From: Endozoicomonas sp. G2_1
GTDB lineage: Bacteria > Pseudomonadota > Gammaproteobacteria > Enterobacterales > Alteromonadaceae
Reading direction: 5' to 3'
Assembly: GCF_017744155.1 (NCBI RefSeq)
Contig: NZ_JAGHQT010000019.1
Span: 1 to 64,000, forward strand
DNA length: 64,000 nucleotides
The number at the start of each line of letters is the position of its first letter. Position 1 is the stretch's first letter. The notes beneath the pieces were generated by a model. That model ran no database searches, was not told the DNA's origin, and saw only the letters and a program-made list of their open reading frames with translations. The position numbers and the translations under genes were made by a program. Positions 1 to 8,653 of this stretch are shown here, piece after piece.

Positions 1-73
1 CAACTTGCTCGACAACCGACAATTTAAAAGCGAGTGAGTAATCCTTTTGAGTTCGTTTAGTGGTTGATTTCAT
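1..73 (-). CDS. IS3-family transposase OrfA, N-terminal fragment (runs off window)
   Basis: Reading the minus strand from the ATG at 73 gives MKSTTKRTQKDYSLAF and then KLSVVEQV, the typical beginning of the helix-turn-helix OrfA protein of IS3-family elements. A purine-rich GGAGAG sits a few bases before the ATG as a ribosome binding site. Only 24 codons are inside the window, so the element's completeness cannot be judged. OrfA normally acts together with a downstream OrfB integrase made by programmed frameshifting. Confidence 0.65.
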   Translation of the reverse strand, partial: MKSTTKRTQKDYSLAFKLSVVEQV

Positions 74-132
74 GATGCTCTCCAATTCATTGATTGAAAA
101 GTGTCAACCTTATTTAGGACGGGTCATTGACA
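1..132 (-). mobile_element. End of an IS3-family insertion sequence (cut by window edge)
   Basis: A transposase OrfA start lies at 71-73 on the minus strand, and outside it the sequence TGACCCGTCCTAAATAAGG (minus strand, beginning near 126) looks like an IS terminal end starting with TG. The outer boundary could be 126 (TGACCC) or 132 (TGTCAA). The other end and any target duplication lie outside the window, so the exact border is inferred. Confidence 0.6.
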
Positions 133-135
133 AGC

Positions 136-167
136 AAAAAAGGGTTAACTGTTGTTAACCCTTTTTT
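136..167 (-). terminator. Rho-independent terminator after yfbV
   Basis: The arms AAAAAAGGGTTAAC (136-149) and GTTAACCCTTTTTT (154-167) pair perfectly around a four-base loop. The T run suits termination of the minus-strand gene that stops at 193, and also of transcription leaving the IS on the other side. Confidence 0.85.
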
Positions 168-192
168 ATTATAAAAAATTTAAATCTTTAGT

Positions 193-618
193 TTAAAACT
201 TGCTTTGCTGAGCTGATAAATTAAGTAGCTGAGCAAGGTCAAAATAACGCGGCTTTTGAGTCGATAATTTTATGCTACCACCTTGCTGATTGAACTTAGC
301 AACACCTTCTTTATACCAAGTGGCCAAGCCAGGCGGTAAAAACTTGTCTGCTTGTAAACCAAGCATAACTAATGCTTGTACTGGCATACTCAGCATTAAT
401 AAAAATACCGTTAATGCCTGCGCTAAAATTTCGTAACTGCCCAGATAAAGCTGGAAAATCAGGGTTACTAAAGCAACTGCCGGCATATGGCGGCATACTA
501 AACGGCTGGTTTGAATGGTTCGATACTCGGCGAAGTAATTGGCTAGCTCTGCCCTTTCAGGCCAAAGCTTTTGATATTTCCTGCCAAACTTAATCAACTG
601 TACAACATTTAACTTCAT
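193..618 (-). CDS. yfbV: Terminus macrodomain insulation protein YfbV (UPF0208 family)
   Basis: Small inner-membrane protein of about 141 residues. It has the family layout: an N-terminal basic segment with KFGRKYQKLWP, then two hydrophobic helices (about residues 46-63 and 67-88), then a soluble tail with PPGLATWYKEG. In E. coli YfbV keeps the Ter macrodomain from mixing with flanking DNA, together with MatP. A longer reading from a TTG at 666 exists, but the ATG at 618 gives the family's usual N-terminus, so I chose it; neither start has a strong ribosome binding site. It ends just before a strong terminator and lies next to the IS end. Confidence 0.85.
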   Translation of the reverse strand: MKLNVVQLIKFGRKYQKLWPERAELANYFAEYRTIQTSRLVCRHMPAVALVTLIFQLYLGSYEILAQALTVFLLMLSMPVQALVMLGLQADKFLPPGLATWYKEGVAKFNQQGGSIKLSTQKPRYFDLAQLLNLSAQQSKF

Positions 619-1161
619 AAATTGAATATAGCAAGGATTGCCAGTGGATAAAAGTTTGAACGACAAATAGCGCGAAAATGATCATTTAATGATCGAAGAC
701 AAAAGCCAACGATCGTCACTCTATTTACTTTATAAGATCAATAAACTTTTAATAAAATCGTTAATATTAGCGAGATAATTAATTCTTAAAGCATACTTGA
801 ATCACAAACTTGATGAGTTAAAGATATTCATTAATTTGTTGATTTTTGTACAAGCGATAAAATGTGACAAAAAACAACCTATCAAATATTTTTATAAATT
901 TTAACAACTTAAACATATACACAAGTATTGCTAACAAGGTTATCCACAGCTTTTGTGGATAGTCGACCTCTAAAACATGTTAGTTTTAGTAATAACTAGA
1001 CAAGTAAACCATAGTTTTTAAGTGATTTAACATGAATTTTATAATAAACACTTAAAAATTAAAATTTCATTAGTTTTACCTTGATTACAGAGTACTAGTG
1101 CTAGAGTTAAGTTTATGAAAACGATATAGTTATCAACTTATTACTATAAGGTTGGTAAAAG
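619..1161. other. Intergenic region with three DnaA-box-like sites and four clustered GATC sites
   Basis: There is no credible ORF here. GATC occurs at 680-683, 691-694, 711-714 and 736-739, four within 60 bp. A perfect DnaA box TTATCCACA lies at 940-948, an inverted near-match (CTATCCACA on the minus strand) at 954-962, and a one-mismatch box ATATACACA at 915-923. The stretch between is very AT-rich (about 720-930). This resembles a DnaA/SeqA-type control or titration region. It is not next to the genes that normally flank oriC, so origin function is doubtful. Confidence 0.45.
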
Positions 1162-1545
1162 ATGGCAAAACTCACGTTAAAATTACTCGATGAAACCTTT
1201 GCAATTCACAGCTTGGCGGTCAATAGCCCCCTGCCACAAGCAGTGCTAGACGCACCAATATACTTTATTGCAAAAACGTATGAAGAAGTCTCTATTGTCG
1301 CCCCTGAGCATGTTAAAATTAACAGCGACGATGTAGAACCGGGTTGGCAAGCGCTAGAAGTTGTTGGGCCATTAGACTTTACCCTAACCGGCATACTTGC
1401 CAGTATTTCAACAATACTGGCAAACGCGAAAATTAGTATCTTCGCAATTTCAACCTTTGACACTGACTACATCTTAGTGAAGCGTGAGAATATTGATAAC
1501 GCGATTTCAGTGCTCAAAAACAATGATTACCAGGTTATTCAGTAA
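1162..1545 (+). CDS. ACT-domain-containing protein (two tandem ACT-like halves)
   Basis: 127-residue soluble protein of the small ACT family sometimes annotated as amino-acid-binding or DUF2241-like. The C-terminal half contains the typical GPLDFTLTGILASISTILANAK stretch in outline, followed by ISIFAISTFDTDYILV, which forms the ligand-binding beta-alpha-beta fold. Such proteins are presumed amino-acid sensors; no enzyme domain is attached. The start ATG follows AAGGTTGG at a good distance. It is a single gene with 92 bp before the next one, and its ligand cannot be told from sequence. Confidence 0.75.
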   Translation: MAKLTLKLLDETFAIHSLAVNSPLPQAVLDAPIYFIAKTYEEVSIVAPEHVKINSDDVEPGWQALEVVGPLDFTLTGILASISTILANAKISIFAISTFDTDYILVKRENIDNAISVLKNNDYQVIQ

Positions 1546-1637
1546 ATGGGAATTACTACTATACCCAAGTATCCTAAAGTGGCTGGGTATAGCTCCAGAT
1601 ACGGCTAACAAAAAACAATAATTCTATAGAGTGAACT

Positions 1638-1982
1638 ATGACGACTATTTACGGTATTAAAAACTGTGACACTGTTAAAAAAGCGCTGAAATGGCTTGAC
1701 CAAGCAGGTGTTAATTACACCTTTCACGACTTTCGCGTACAAGGCTTTGACCAAGTACTATGGCAAGAGTTTACTGCTAAAATCGATTGGCAAAACCTGA
1801 TTAACAAACGCAGCACCAGTTACCGAAATTTGGACGATGAAATTAAGCAAAACCTCAATATCGACAACGCAACCGAAGCAGTGCTTGAACAACCAACCTT
1901 GATCAAACGTCCAGTGCTGATTCACAACGCTCAATTACACCTTGGCTTTAAAGCTGCTGACTATCAGGCGATTTTTGCCTGA
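1638..1982 (+). CDS. yffB: ArsC-family reductase, YffB/Spx-like
   Basis: 114-residue thioredoxin-fold protein with the N-terminal IYGIKNCDTVKKAL signature and a single redox cysteine at position 10. The family (YffB, Spx, MgsR, arsenate reductases) uses this cysteine with glutathione or acts as a regulator; YffB is a glutathione-dependent thiol reductase-like protein of unclear substrate. KRSTSYR and LIKRPVL, conserved in the family, are present. It lies 36 bp upstream of dapE, the arrangement seen in many gammaproteobacteria, so both are probably cotranscribed. Confidence 0.85.
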   Translation: MTTIYGIKNCDTVKKALKWLDQAGVNYTFHDFRVQGFDQVLWQEFTAKIDWQNLINKRSTSYRNLDDEIKQNLNIDNATEAVLEQPTLIKRPVLIHNAQLHLGFKAADYQAIFA

Positions 1983-2018
1983 GTTGTTTAATTTTCTATT
2001 TAATCAAAGAGTATTATC

Positions 2019-3161
2019 ATGACTTCACCCGTGCTCAAACTTGCCAAAGAACTTATTAGTCGTCAGTCTGTAACCCCCGAAGATGCAGACTGCCAACTGC
2101 TGATGTCTGAGCGTTTAGCCAAGCTAGGTTTTGCCAATGAGACCATGGTGTTTGAAGATACCACGAATATGTGGTCAAGACGCGGGACAGAAAAGCCAGT
2201 GTTTTGCTTTGCCGGTCACACTGATGTTGTACCCGCAGGTGACTTGAGTTTGTGGCAAACACCACCGTTTGAACCAACCGAAATCGATGGCATGTTGTAC
2301 GGCCGCGGCGCAGCCGATATGAAAGGCAGCTTAGCGGCAATGATCGTTGCAACAGAGAAGTTTGTAAACAATCATCCAAACCACATTGGCTCAATCGCAT
2401 ATTTGATCACTAGTGATGAAGAAGGCCCATTTATCAATGGTACCACGCGTGTTATCGATACCTTAGAAGCCCGTCAGGAAAAAATCGACTATTGTATCGT
2501 TGGTGAACCGTCAAGTTCTCACCTAATCGCGGATGTTGTCAAAAATGGCCGTCGAGGTTCTATCTCTGGTGAGTTAAAAATCATTGGTAAACAAGGCCAC
2601 GTCGCCTACCCTGATCACGTTAAAAATCCAATTCACTTTGCTATGCCAGCGTTGGCAGAACTGAGTCAGCAAGTTTGGGATCAAGGCAACCAGTATTTTC
2701 CACCAACCAGCTTTCAGCTCACTAATATTCACGCTGGCACCGGTGCTACCAACGTTGTTCCCGGTACTATTACCGCATGGTTTAACCTCCGTTACAGCTC
2801 AGATTTAAACGATCAAGTTATCGTCGAAAGAGTCGAAGCTATTTTAGCCAAGCACGAACTCAACTACGAAATTGAATGGACCTATAACGGTAAGCCATTT
2901 ATTACCGAGCCTGGCGTATTACTTGACGCGGTCACTCAAGCGATTCTCAGCACCACTGGCCGAGAGACCGAGTTGTCGACTTCTGGCGGCACTTCTGATG
3001 GTCGTTTTATCGCGCCAACCGGCGCTGAAGTGATTGAATTAGGGCCGAGTAATAAAACAATTCACCAAGTCAATGAGTGTGTATCAATAGCAGACTTAGA
3101 GCAGCTTGTTGATATTTACTATCAGGCCATGGTCAATTTACTATGCCCGACATCAGCATAG
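2019..3161 (+). CDS. dapE: Succinyl-diaminopimelate desuccinylase
   Basis: Hydrolyses N-succinyl-L,L-diaminopimelate to L,L-diaminopimelate and succinate in the lysine and peptidoglycan precursor pathway. The 380-residue length is normal. Two-zinc peptidase M20 motifs are visible: [12 protein letters not shown] with His67, GRGAADMKG with Asp100, the acidic pair in TSDEEGP at 134-135, VGEPSS, and the C-terminal SGGTSDGRF. The dimerisation domain sits in the middle. The last 19 bases overlap the start of the next gene, which indicates translational coupling. Confidence 0.95.
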   Translation: MTSPVLKLAKELISRQSVTPEDADCQLLMSERLAKLGFANETMVFEDTTNMWSRRGTEKPVFCFAGHTDVVPAGDLSLWQTPPFEPTEIDGMLYGRGAADMKGSLAAMIVATEKFVNNHPNHIGSIAYLITSDEEGPFINGTTRVIDTLEARQEKIDYCIVGEPSSSHLIADVVKNGRRGSISGELKIIGKQGHVAYPDHVKNPIHFAMPALAELSQQVWDQGNQYFPPTSFQLTNIHAGTGATNVVPGTITAWFNLRYSSDLNDQVIVERVEAILAKHELNYEIEWTYNGKPFITEPGVLLDAVTQAILSTTGRETELSTSGGTSDGRFIAPTGAEVIELGPSNKTIHQVNECVSIADLEQLVDIYYQAMVNLLCPTSA

Positions 3162-3826
3162 AAATATTGTGCGGTCAGACGACTCAGCACCTGAGTGCAA
3201 TCGACCAACGTCATGCGATGCACCCAGAAGCACTGGCTGCTTATCAAAACATGCAAGCGGCGGCAGAAAAAGACGGCATTGATTTAGCACTAGCCAGTAG
3301 CTTTCGAGATTTTAGTCGCCAACTCGCTATTTTTTCTGGTAAAGCAAACGGTAACATTGCAGTTAAAGACCAAGCGAACCAAGTTGTTCCCTTATCTGAG
3401 CTGTCTGATTGGCAAAAGTTACAAGCTATTTTGCTATTCTCAGCGTTGCCCGGTACCAGCCGACATCACTGGGGTACTGATATTGATGTTTACCAACCCT
3501 CTGCTCTAGGCCAAAATCAGCTACAACTAGAGCCTTGGGAATACCAAAAAGGTGGTCCATTTGTTCAATTGAGCGAATGGCTGGGTGACAATAGTAAATC
3601 ATTTGGCTTTTATCTTCCCTACGACCAGTATCGCGGAGGGGTTGCAGAAGAGCCTTGGCACTTGTCTTATTATCCAGTTTCAGAGCAATATCAAGCTCAA
3701 CTGACGATTGAGCGTTACATAAAGGTTATTCAAGAGCTGCACTTGCCGTTAAAAAAGACTATCGTCAGCCATATAGAAGAAATATTTCAACGCTACGTCA
3801 CTAATGTAGGACGTTTTGAACACTGA
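3143..3826 (+). CDS. M15-family D-alanyl-D-alanine carboxypeptidase (VanY-like)
   Basis: 227 residues. Zinc-binding motifs of peptidase family M15B are clear: SSFRDFSRQ, then HHWGTDIDV (HxxGxD) and EEPWHLSYY (ExxWH). Family members trim D-Ala-D-Ala from peptidoglycan precursors or peptides. I see no convincing signal peptide, so a cytoplasmic site or unusual export is possible. The start overlaps the end of dapE by 19 bp, which fits a shared cell-wall-related operon. An upstream start is excluded by context with dapE; the assigned ATG is in the dapE tail. Confidence 0.85.
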   Translation: MPDISIEILCGQTTQHLSAIDQRHAMHPEALAAYQNMQAAAEKDGIDLALASSFRDFSRQLAIFSGKANGNIAVKDQANQVVPLSELSDWQKLQAILLFSALPGTSRHHWGTDIDVYQPSALGQNQLQLEPWEYQKGGPFVQLSEWLGDNSKSFGFYLPYDQYRGGVAEEPWHLSYYPVSEQYQAQLTIERYIKVIQELHLPLKKTIVSHIEEIFQRYVTNVGRFEH

Positions 3827-3840
3827 GGAAACAGTAAGAC

Positions 3841-4029
3841 ATGAGTACAGAGACTATTGCGATTATTATCGTTGTTGTCATTATTCTTTTTCTTATTGGC
3901 AATTTTAGCACGGTACAAAAGTCCGCTAAAAACCCAATGAGAAAACAAGGTTTAAATGATCTAAAAGAAACCCTCCCCCGAACCAACAAAACCAAGCACC
4001 AGTTACCCACTGTCGATAAAAAACGCTAA
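3841..4029 (+). CDS. Small single-span membrane protein (DUF2897-like)
   Basis: 62 residues: one hydrophobic helix at about 6-23 (rich in Ile and Val) followed by a basic, polar tail ending in KKR. It begins 14 bp after the carboxypeptidase gene with a GAGGAA ribosome binding site, so it should be in the same operon. The layout matches small DUF2897 proteins that I recall at this place in related genomes; the family name is from memory and the role is unknown. Confidence 0.65.
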   Translation: MSTETIAIIIVVVIILFLIGNFSTVQKSAKNPMRKQGLNDLKETLPRTNKTKHQLPTVDKKR

Positions 4030-4030
4030 C

Positions 4031-4229
4031 TAACCTGAGTTTTGGTTAAGAGATGAGTTAAGTGATTGATTTTAAATAAAACTAATACTTGGTCTCTTTA
4101 CAGTTAGAAATTTTCTTTGATAACAAGGCAAATTTACGCGTCAATAGCTTGTCTATTGCAAGTGAATTTAACGCTGTTAGCGATGAAAATAGCTACTGTA
4201 AAGCCATTTATTATCCAAAACTCAGGTTA
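4031..4229. repeat. 199-bp MITE-like element with 15-bp terminal inverted repeats
   Basis: TAACCTGAGTTTTGG (4031-4045) and its exact reverse complement CCAAAACTCAGGTTA (4215-4229) bracket a non-coding segment. Inside, a second nested inverted pair (TTTACAGT near 4098 and ACTGTAAA near 4196) allows a long folded structure. There is no ORF and no obvious target-site duplication. A non-autonomous transposable or REP-like mobile sequence is the best explanation. Confidence 0.6.
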
Positions 4230-4248
4230 AAAATGTCTTTCGCCCATA

Positions 4249-4277
4249 AAAAAAGCCTACAGTAAACACTGTAGGCT
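4249..4277 (-). terminator. Terminator of the DUF3718 gene
   Basis: AAGCCTACAGT and ACTGTAGGCTT form a perfect stem with a small loop. On the minus strand it is followed by a run of T (the A7 on the plus strand at about 4247-4253), directly downstream of the gene ending at 4319. Confidence 0.85.
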
Positions 4278-4318
4278 TGAACTCAAATGGGGATTGAGAA
4301 GCAGAAATTGGTTAACGC

Positions 4319-4666
4319 TTAGCTGTTAATGCGTTTTTGAGCTGCAGTTGTTAATTCGTCAGCCGTGATTGTTGATAACAAGCTTTCAACTTTTTTCTTT
4401 GGCAATTTGTTAATCATTAACGTGCCAGTTTTAACAGCACTGCGGCTAGCAGCAAAAGCAAGCAAGTTTTGACCGTTACACTTAACACCATCGAAAATAG
4501 AACGAATTTTTAACTTGTTGCTTTTTAAATACGTACGAAGACGTTTTTTGTCATCAACAGCAACATATTCACAGATTGCTTGCGCTGAATCAGCGGCTTG
4601 GGCAGCTGGCGCAATAGTTGATACAGATAAAAGTGCAAAAGTTAATGCAGCGTGAAATTTTTTCAT
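4319..4666 (-). CDS. Exported DUF3718-domain protein under a c-di-GMP riboswitch
   Basis: 115 residues with a clear Sec signal peptide (MKKF..., hydrophobic core, cleavage after AAQA near residue 24). The mature part has ICEYV, RLRTYLKSNKLKIRSIF and CNGQNLLAFA, typical of DUF3718 proteins of Shewanella and Colwellia relatives; the two cysteines may form a disulfide. The function is unknown. It is a single gene with its own promoter, a GEMM riboswitch in the leader and a terminator, so its level should follow cellular c-di-GMP and it may act in a surface-attachment lifestyle; this last point is inference. Confidence 0.75.
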   Translation of the reverse strand: MKKFHAALTFALLSVSTIAPAAQAADSAQAICEYVAVDDKKRLRTYLKSNKLKIRSIFDGVKCNGQNLLAFAASRSAVKTGTLMINKLPKKKVESLLSTITADELTTAAQKRINS

Positions 4667-4754
4667 GGTAGTGACTCAAGTCTCAAGTTAGTAAATAAAT
4701 TGGTTGAATTTAAAAGCTAATTGCGAGGTCACAAATGAGGCATACGAATGTATA

Positions 4755-4846
4755 AAACCTATCACAGGTAACTCCGCTGTCATAGGCTTATGCCCTTAGA
4801 CCGGTAGCTTTGCGTAACACCCTTTCGAATGTCTTGCCTTTATCTG
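4755..4846 (-). ncRNA. c-di-GMP-I (GEMM) riboswitch
   Basis: On the minus strand the leader reads, in order, GCAAGACATTCGAAAGGGTG (with a GAAA tetraloop), ACGCAAAGC, CCGGTCTAAGG, and after a short hairpin AGCGGAGTTACCTG. These are the conserved blocks of the GEMM-I aptamer, including the ACGCAAAGC junction and the tetraloop receptor. It lies 89 bp upstream of the DUF3718 start and directly follows a strong promoter. No terminator is visible between aptamer and gene, so translational or mRNA-level control is more likely than attenuation. Confidence 0.92.
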
Positions 4847-4853
4847 GTTGAGA

Positions 4854-4882
4854 ATTATACAGGAGCAAATATGACGAAACAA
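4854..4882 (-). promoter_or_regulatory. Sigma-70 promoter of the GEMM leader
   Basis: On the minus strand the -35 TTGTTT (4877-4882) and -10 TATAAT (4854-4859) are separated by 17 bp. Transcription would start near 4847, placing the riboswitch at the very 5' end of the RNA. Confidence 0.75.
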
Positions 4883-5060
4883 TGACAAGACGAAAATAAT
4901 TTGCATAAATATTATTCGGCTGTCATAACTTCAAGCTATAAAATCAATTTTTTTAATCGTATTACTCTATAATAAAGCAACGGCTGCCAAATAAATGCTT
5001 CTTGATAACAAATTCAGTTAAACTACACCTCCATTAATAAAGCCAATAACATTAGAAACC

Positions 5061-5537
5061 ATGACCGAACAAAGCATGCACTATTTGGTTGAAATCGAAA
5101 ACCAACCAATTGAACTATACAAACTGCTAAAAATCGCGAACCTAGTCGCAGGTGGTGGTGAAGCCAAAATAGTGATTAGTGAAGGTTATGTTTATCTCAA
5201 CGATGAAATTGAAACGCAAAAACGGAAAAAGGTCTATTCGGGCGATCTTATTGCATTTAATGGCGATTTCGTCGAAGTACTTTGTCATAACCCACCTCAA
5301 GAGCAACAGAAGAAAGCTGTAGTGCCAAGTGAGTCAAGCAACTCAAGTACTATGGATAAGTCTGAAAAAAGCACAGGACGAGTCAATACATCAAATAAAG
5401 GTCGAACCGCTAATAACAAGCGCATTGGTAAGCCAAACTACAATAAAAATAAAAAACAGAATACTCAACGTAAAAAAGCGACGTCAGATAACGCGCAGAG
5501 CCAGAATGTGGGTAAACGCCGTCCGATTAATTTCTAA
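5061..5537 (+). CDS. S4-domain RNA-binding protein, YbcJ-like, with a long basic tail
   Basis: 158 residues. The first about 75 form an S4 domain of the YbcJ type (ELYKLLKIANLVAGGGEAK, then VYLNDEIETQKRKKV), which binds structured RNA. The remaining 80 residues are low-complexity and rich in Lys, Arg, Asn and Ser, ending KRRPINF. That is an unusually long basic extension for a family whose members are often about 70-80 residues. The tail could strengthen RNA or ribosome contact. The Kelch gene follows after 17 bp, so they may be cotranscribed. Confidence 0.8.
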   Translation: MTEQSMHYLVEIENQPIELYKLLKIANLVAGGGEAKIVISEGYVYLNDEIETQKRKKVYSGDLIAFNGDFVEVLCHNPPQEQQKKAVVPSESSNSSTMDKSEKSTGRVNTSNKGRTANNKRIGKPNYNKNKKQNTQRKKATSDNAQSQNVGKRRPINF

Positions 5538-5554
5538 ATAAAAGTTGTATCACG

Positions 5555-6670
5555 ATGAAAAGCAAAGCCATTACTAAACATCTAACGTCAATCCCAGTCG
5601 CTTTAATACTCTTGTTTTCGACACTCACGAGTACCATCGCCGAACCGACAAGCAGCCATTCAAAGTCTGCCTCGGCACTCATGCAATTGCCTGAGCCGGT
5701 TAGTAATAACGCTGTTGCGCACATCAAGCTCAACCAACAAGACTACTTATTGTCATTCTCTGGTCTTGGCCAAAACAAAACTTTCCGTGATGTACACAAC
5801 AAAGCATTTGCCTATCACTGGCAAGGCAATCGTTGGCAAACTATTGAATCGGTGCCTATCGCTAAGCCGGTCAATGGTCTAATTGGCAGGCTTGCCAGCA
5901 CTGCAGTAGGCATAGGCGAACACGCATATGTGTTCGGCGGTTACACTGTTGCCAAAGACCATTCAGAAGTCTCTGTACCTGACGTATATCGCTACGAGCT
6001 CAGCACAAATAGTTACCAGACGTTAGCACCAATGCCGGTGCCCGTTGACGACAGCACTGCGCTTGCATACAAAAATCGGTATATCTACTTAGTGAGCGGC
6101 TGGCACAACGATGGCAACGTTAATTTAGTGCAAGTCTACGACAGCCAAACCGATACTTGGCAACAAGCCAGCCCTTTTCCGGGTGCTTCTGTATTTGGTC
6201 AAGCAGGGGCTATTGTTGACAACAAAATAGTAGTTTGCGACGGCGTCAAAGTTGACTATCACACTAACAAGCGCCGAACCTTTAGCGCTGAAGCCGCTTG
6301 TTATATTGGCACAATTAACCGCGATAACGTCGCTAAAATCGACTGGCGCAAACTGAAACACCCAACCGGTGTTGCTCGCTACCGAATGGCCAGTGCTGGA
6401 CTTCAAAACGCAATGATTTTTGTTGGCGGCAGCGACAATCCATACAACTACAATGGCATTGGCTACAACGGTGAGCCTAGTACTGCCAGTAACCAGCTGT
6501 GGCGCTTGAATTTAAAAACCCTTAACTGGCAAGTAAAAGAGCTACCAATTGCGACAATGGATCACCGAGGTTTGCTGATTATTGACGATGCAGCAGTCAC
6601 CCTTGGCGGTATGGACTCCAGCCAAAAAGTGTTATCGAGCATTAATGTTTACCCAAGTATCATCAACTAA
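5555..6670 (+). CDS. Periplasmic Kelch-repeat protein, NanM-like beta-propeller
   Basis: 371 residues. An N-terminal signal peptide (MKSKAITKHL..., cleavage around AEPTS near 30) is followed by repeated Kelch blades: AYVFGGYT, PDVYRYELSTNSYQTLAPMP, NRYIYLVSGWHNDG, VQVYDSQTDTWQ, AMIFVGGSDN, LWRLNLKTLNWQVKELP and AVTLGGMDS. The fold resembles N-acetylneuraminate epimerase NanM, but there are no sialic-acid genes nearby, so the substrate is open. It probably shares the transcript of the S4 protein. A periplasmic sugar epimerase or a binding propeller are both possible. Confidence 0.75.
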   Translation: MKSKAITKHLTSIPVALILLFSTLTSTIAEPTSSHSKSASALMQLPEPVSNNAVAHIKLNQQDYLLSFSGLGQNKTFRDVHNKAFAYHWQGNRWQTIESVPIAKPVNGLIGRLASTAVGIGEHAYVFGGYTVAKDHSEVSVPDVYRYELSTNSYQTLAPMPVPVDDSTALAYKNRYIYLVSGWHNDGNVNLVQVYDSQTDTWQQASPFPGASVFGQAGAIVDNKIVVCDGVKVDYHTNKRRTFSAEAACYIGTINRDNVAKIDWRKLKHPTGVARYRMASAGLQNAMIFVGGSDNPYNYNGIGYNGEPSTASNQLWRLNLKTLNWQVKELPIATMDHRGLLIIDDAAVTLGGMDSSQKVLSSINVYPSIIN

Positions 6671-6886
6671 CGCTTTTACCGATTGGATTTTATTTAAGAG
6701 CTGAGGGCGTTTCGCATCAAAATTGCGCAGTTTTCAATAGTAGGTAAAGCTTGGAGTCATCAAAACAATATTTATCTAAATATCAACATCTAGCGCTTTT
6801 ACCGACTACTCTGCCCTGTTAGAATGTCGCGTCAAAATTTAAAATTAGAATTTTTGTTAGTAACAAATCAACGGAATTAATCATCA

Positions 6887-8599
6887 ATGCGTACAAGTCA
6901 ATACTTAGTATCTACTTTGAAAGAAACCCCAGCTAACGCCGAAGTTGTCAGCCACCAATTTATGCTGCGCGCCGGCCTTATTCGTCACTTAGCATCAGGT
7001 TTATACACTTGGTTGCCGACGGGCTTAAAAGTATTGAAAAAAGTTGAAAATATTGTCCGCGAAGAAATGGAACGCGCTGGTGCTATTGAGGTACTGATGC
7101 CAATGGTGCAACCGGCAGATTTATGGCAAGAGTCTGGCCGCTGGGAAGATTACGGCCCAGAGCTGCTGCGCTTAAACGACCGTCATCAACGTCCATTCGT
7201 GCTTGGCCCAACTCACGAAGAAGTCATCACTAAGCTAATCAGCCATGAACTGAGTAGTTACAAACAGTTGCCGATGAATGTCTTTCAAATTCAAAGCAAA
7301 TTCCGCGATGAAATCAGACCTCGCTTTGGCGTTATGCGCGGCCGTGAATTTTTAATGAAAGATGCCTACTCATTCCACTTAGGCGAAGAGTGCTTACAAA
7401 AAACTTACCAAGTGATGTTCGACGCTTACTGCCGTATTTTCGAACGCTTGGGTTTAGACTACCGTCCAGTACTTGCCGATACCGGCTCAATCGGTGGCGA
7501 CGCTTCTCACGAATTCCACGTATTAGCTGAGTCAGGTGAAGACGATATCGTTTTCAGTGATGGCAGCGACTTTGCCGCTAACATTGAGAAAGCTGAAGCG
7601 CTAGCACCACAAGGCGAGCGCCCGGCAGCAACACAAACACTTGAAAAAGTGTCAACACCAAACGCCAAAACCATTGAGCAAGTTGCTGAATCTTTAAATA
7701 TTCCGGCAACTCAAACGGTAAAAACACTTTTAGTTCAAGGTATTGCTGAAGAAGGTCAAGCGGCGCCAATTATCGCATTAGTGCTACGTGGTGATCACCA
7801 GCTCAACGAGATAAAAGCAGAAAAACTACCACTTGTCGCAAGCCCACTAACTATGGCAACCGATGAGCAAGTGTTAGCCGCAAGTGGTGCTAATCCGGGT
7901 TCTGTTGGTGTAGTCGGTATAGATATTCCAGTGATAGTTGATCGCAGCGCGGCGCACCTAGCTGATTTTGTTTGTGGTGCTAACGAAAACGACTTCCACT
8001 TCACTGGTGTTAACTGGGACCGCGACTGCACTAACTATCAAGTAGAAGATATTCGCAACGTGGTCGCTGGCGACCCAAGTCCTTGTGGCCAAGGTAAGCT
8101 TGAAATTAAACGCGGTATTGAAGTTGGTCATATTTTCCAGCTTGGTAAAAAATACGCAGAAGCAATGAATTGTGGTGTCTTAACTGAGTCTGGCAAGCAC
8201 GAAGTACTCAACATGGGTTGTTACGGTATTGGCGTATCTCGTATCGTTGCCGCGGCAATTGAGCAAAACCATGACAAATATGGTATCAAATGGCCAGAAG
8301 CAATCGCACCTTTCCAAGTTGCTATTGTACCAATGAACATGCACAAGTCGGCACGTGTTCAAGAAACTGCAGAAGCACTCTACAGCGAATTACAACAAGC
8401 TGGTGTTGAAGTGCTATTTGATGATCGCAAAGAGCGCCCAGGTGTTATGTTTGCCGACCACGAGTTAATGGGCACGCCACTGTTATTAGTTGTTGGTGAG
8501 CGCAACTTAGACAATCAAGAAGTCGAACTTAAAAACCGTCAAACTGGCGAGAAATCGATGATTGCCATTAAAGATGTACTGAGCTTGTTTGACAAGTAA
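6887..8599 (+). CDS. proS: Prolyl-tRNA synthetase
   Basis: Charges tRNA-Pro with proline. The 570 residues match the long bacterial type with an editing domain inserted between motifs 2 and 3 (about residues 230-400, including the YbaK-like part VKTLLVQG...). Class II motifs are seen: [26 protein letters not shown] in outline, GPTHEEV, and the C-terminal GCYGIGVSR motif 3, followed by the anticodon-binding domain. It stands alone with a terminator right after the stop. Upstream, GCTTTTACCGA occurs twice (about 6672 and 6796) without known meaning. Confidence 0.97.
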   Translation: MRTSQYLVSTLKETPANAEVVSHQFMLRAGLIRHLASGLYTWLPTGLKVLKKVENIVREEMERAGAIEVLMPMVQPADLWQESGRWEDYGPELLRLNDRHQRPFVLGPTHEEVITKLISHELSSYKQLPMNVFQIQSKFRDEIRPRFGVMRGREFLMKDAYSFHLGEECLQKTYQVMFDAYCRIFERLGLDYRPVLADTGSIGGDASHEFHVLAESGEDDIVFSDGSDFAANIEKAEALAPQGERPAATQTLEKVSTPNAKTIEQVAESLNIPATQTVKTLLVQGIAEEGQAAPIIALVLRGDHQLNEIKAEKLPLVASPLTMATDEQVLAASGANPGSVGVVGIDIPVIVDRSAAHLADFVCGANENDFHFTGVNWDRDCTNYQVEDIRNVVAGDPSPCGQGKLEIKRGIEVGHIFQLGKKYAEAMNCGVLTESGKHEVLNMGCYGIGVSRIVAAAIEQNHDKYGIKWPEAIAPFQVAIVPMNMHKSARVQETAEALYSELQQAGVEVLFDDRKERPGVMFADHELMGTPLLLVVGERNLDNQEVELKNRQTGEKSMIAIKDVLSLFDK

Positions 8600-8617
8600 G
8601 CTCTTACCTAACACTAC

Positions 8618-8647
8618 CAAAAAGCCGCGTTAAAACGCGGCTTCTTT
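8618..8647 (+). terminator. Terminator between proS and the convergent gene
   Basis: AAAGCCGCGTT and AACGCGGCTT pair around AA, flanked by A on the left and T on the right, so it can serve both converging genes. Confidence 0.85.
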
Positions 8648-8653
8648 AATGAC

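Noticed and set aside
619-1161. Chromosomal origin oriC
   Set aside because: DnaA boxes and GATC sites are suggestive but too few, and the usual oriC neighbours (mnmG, rnpA, dnaA) are absent; kept only as an open observation.
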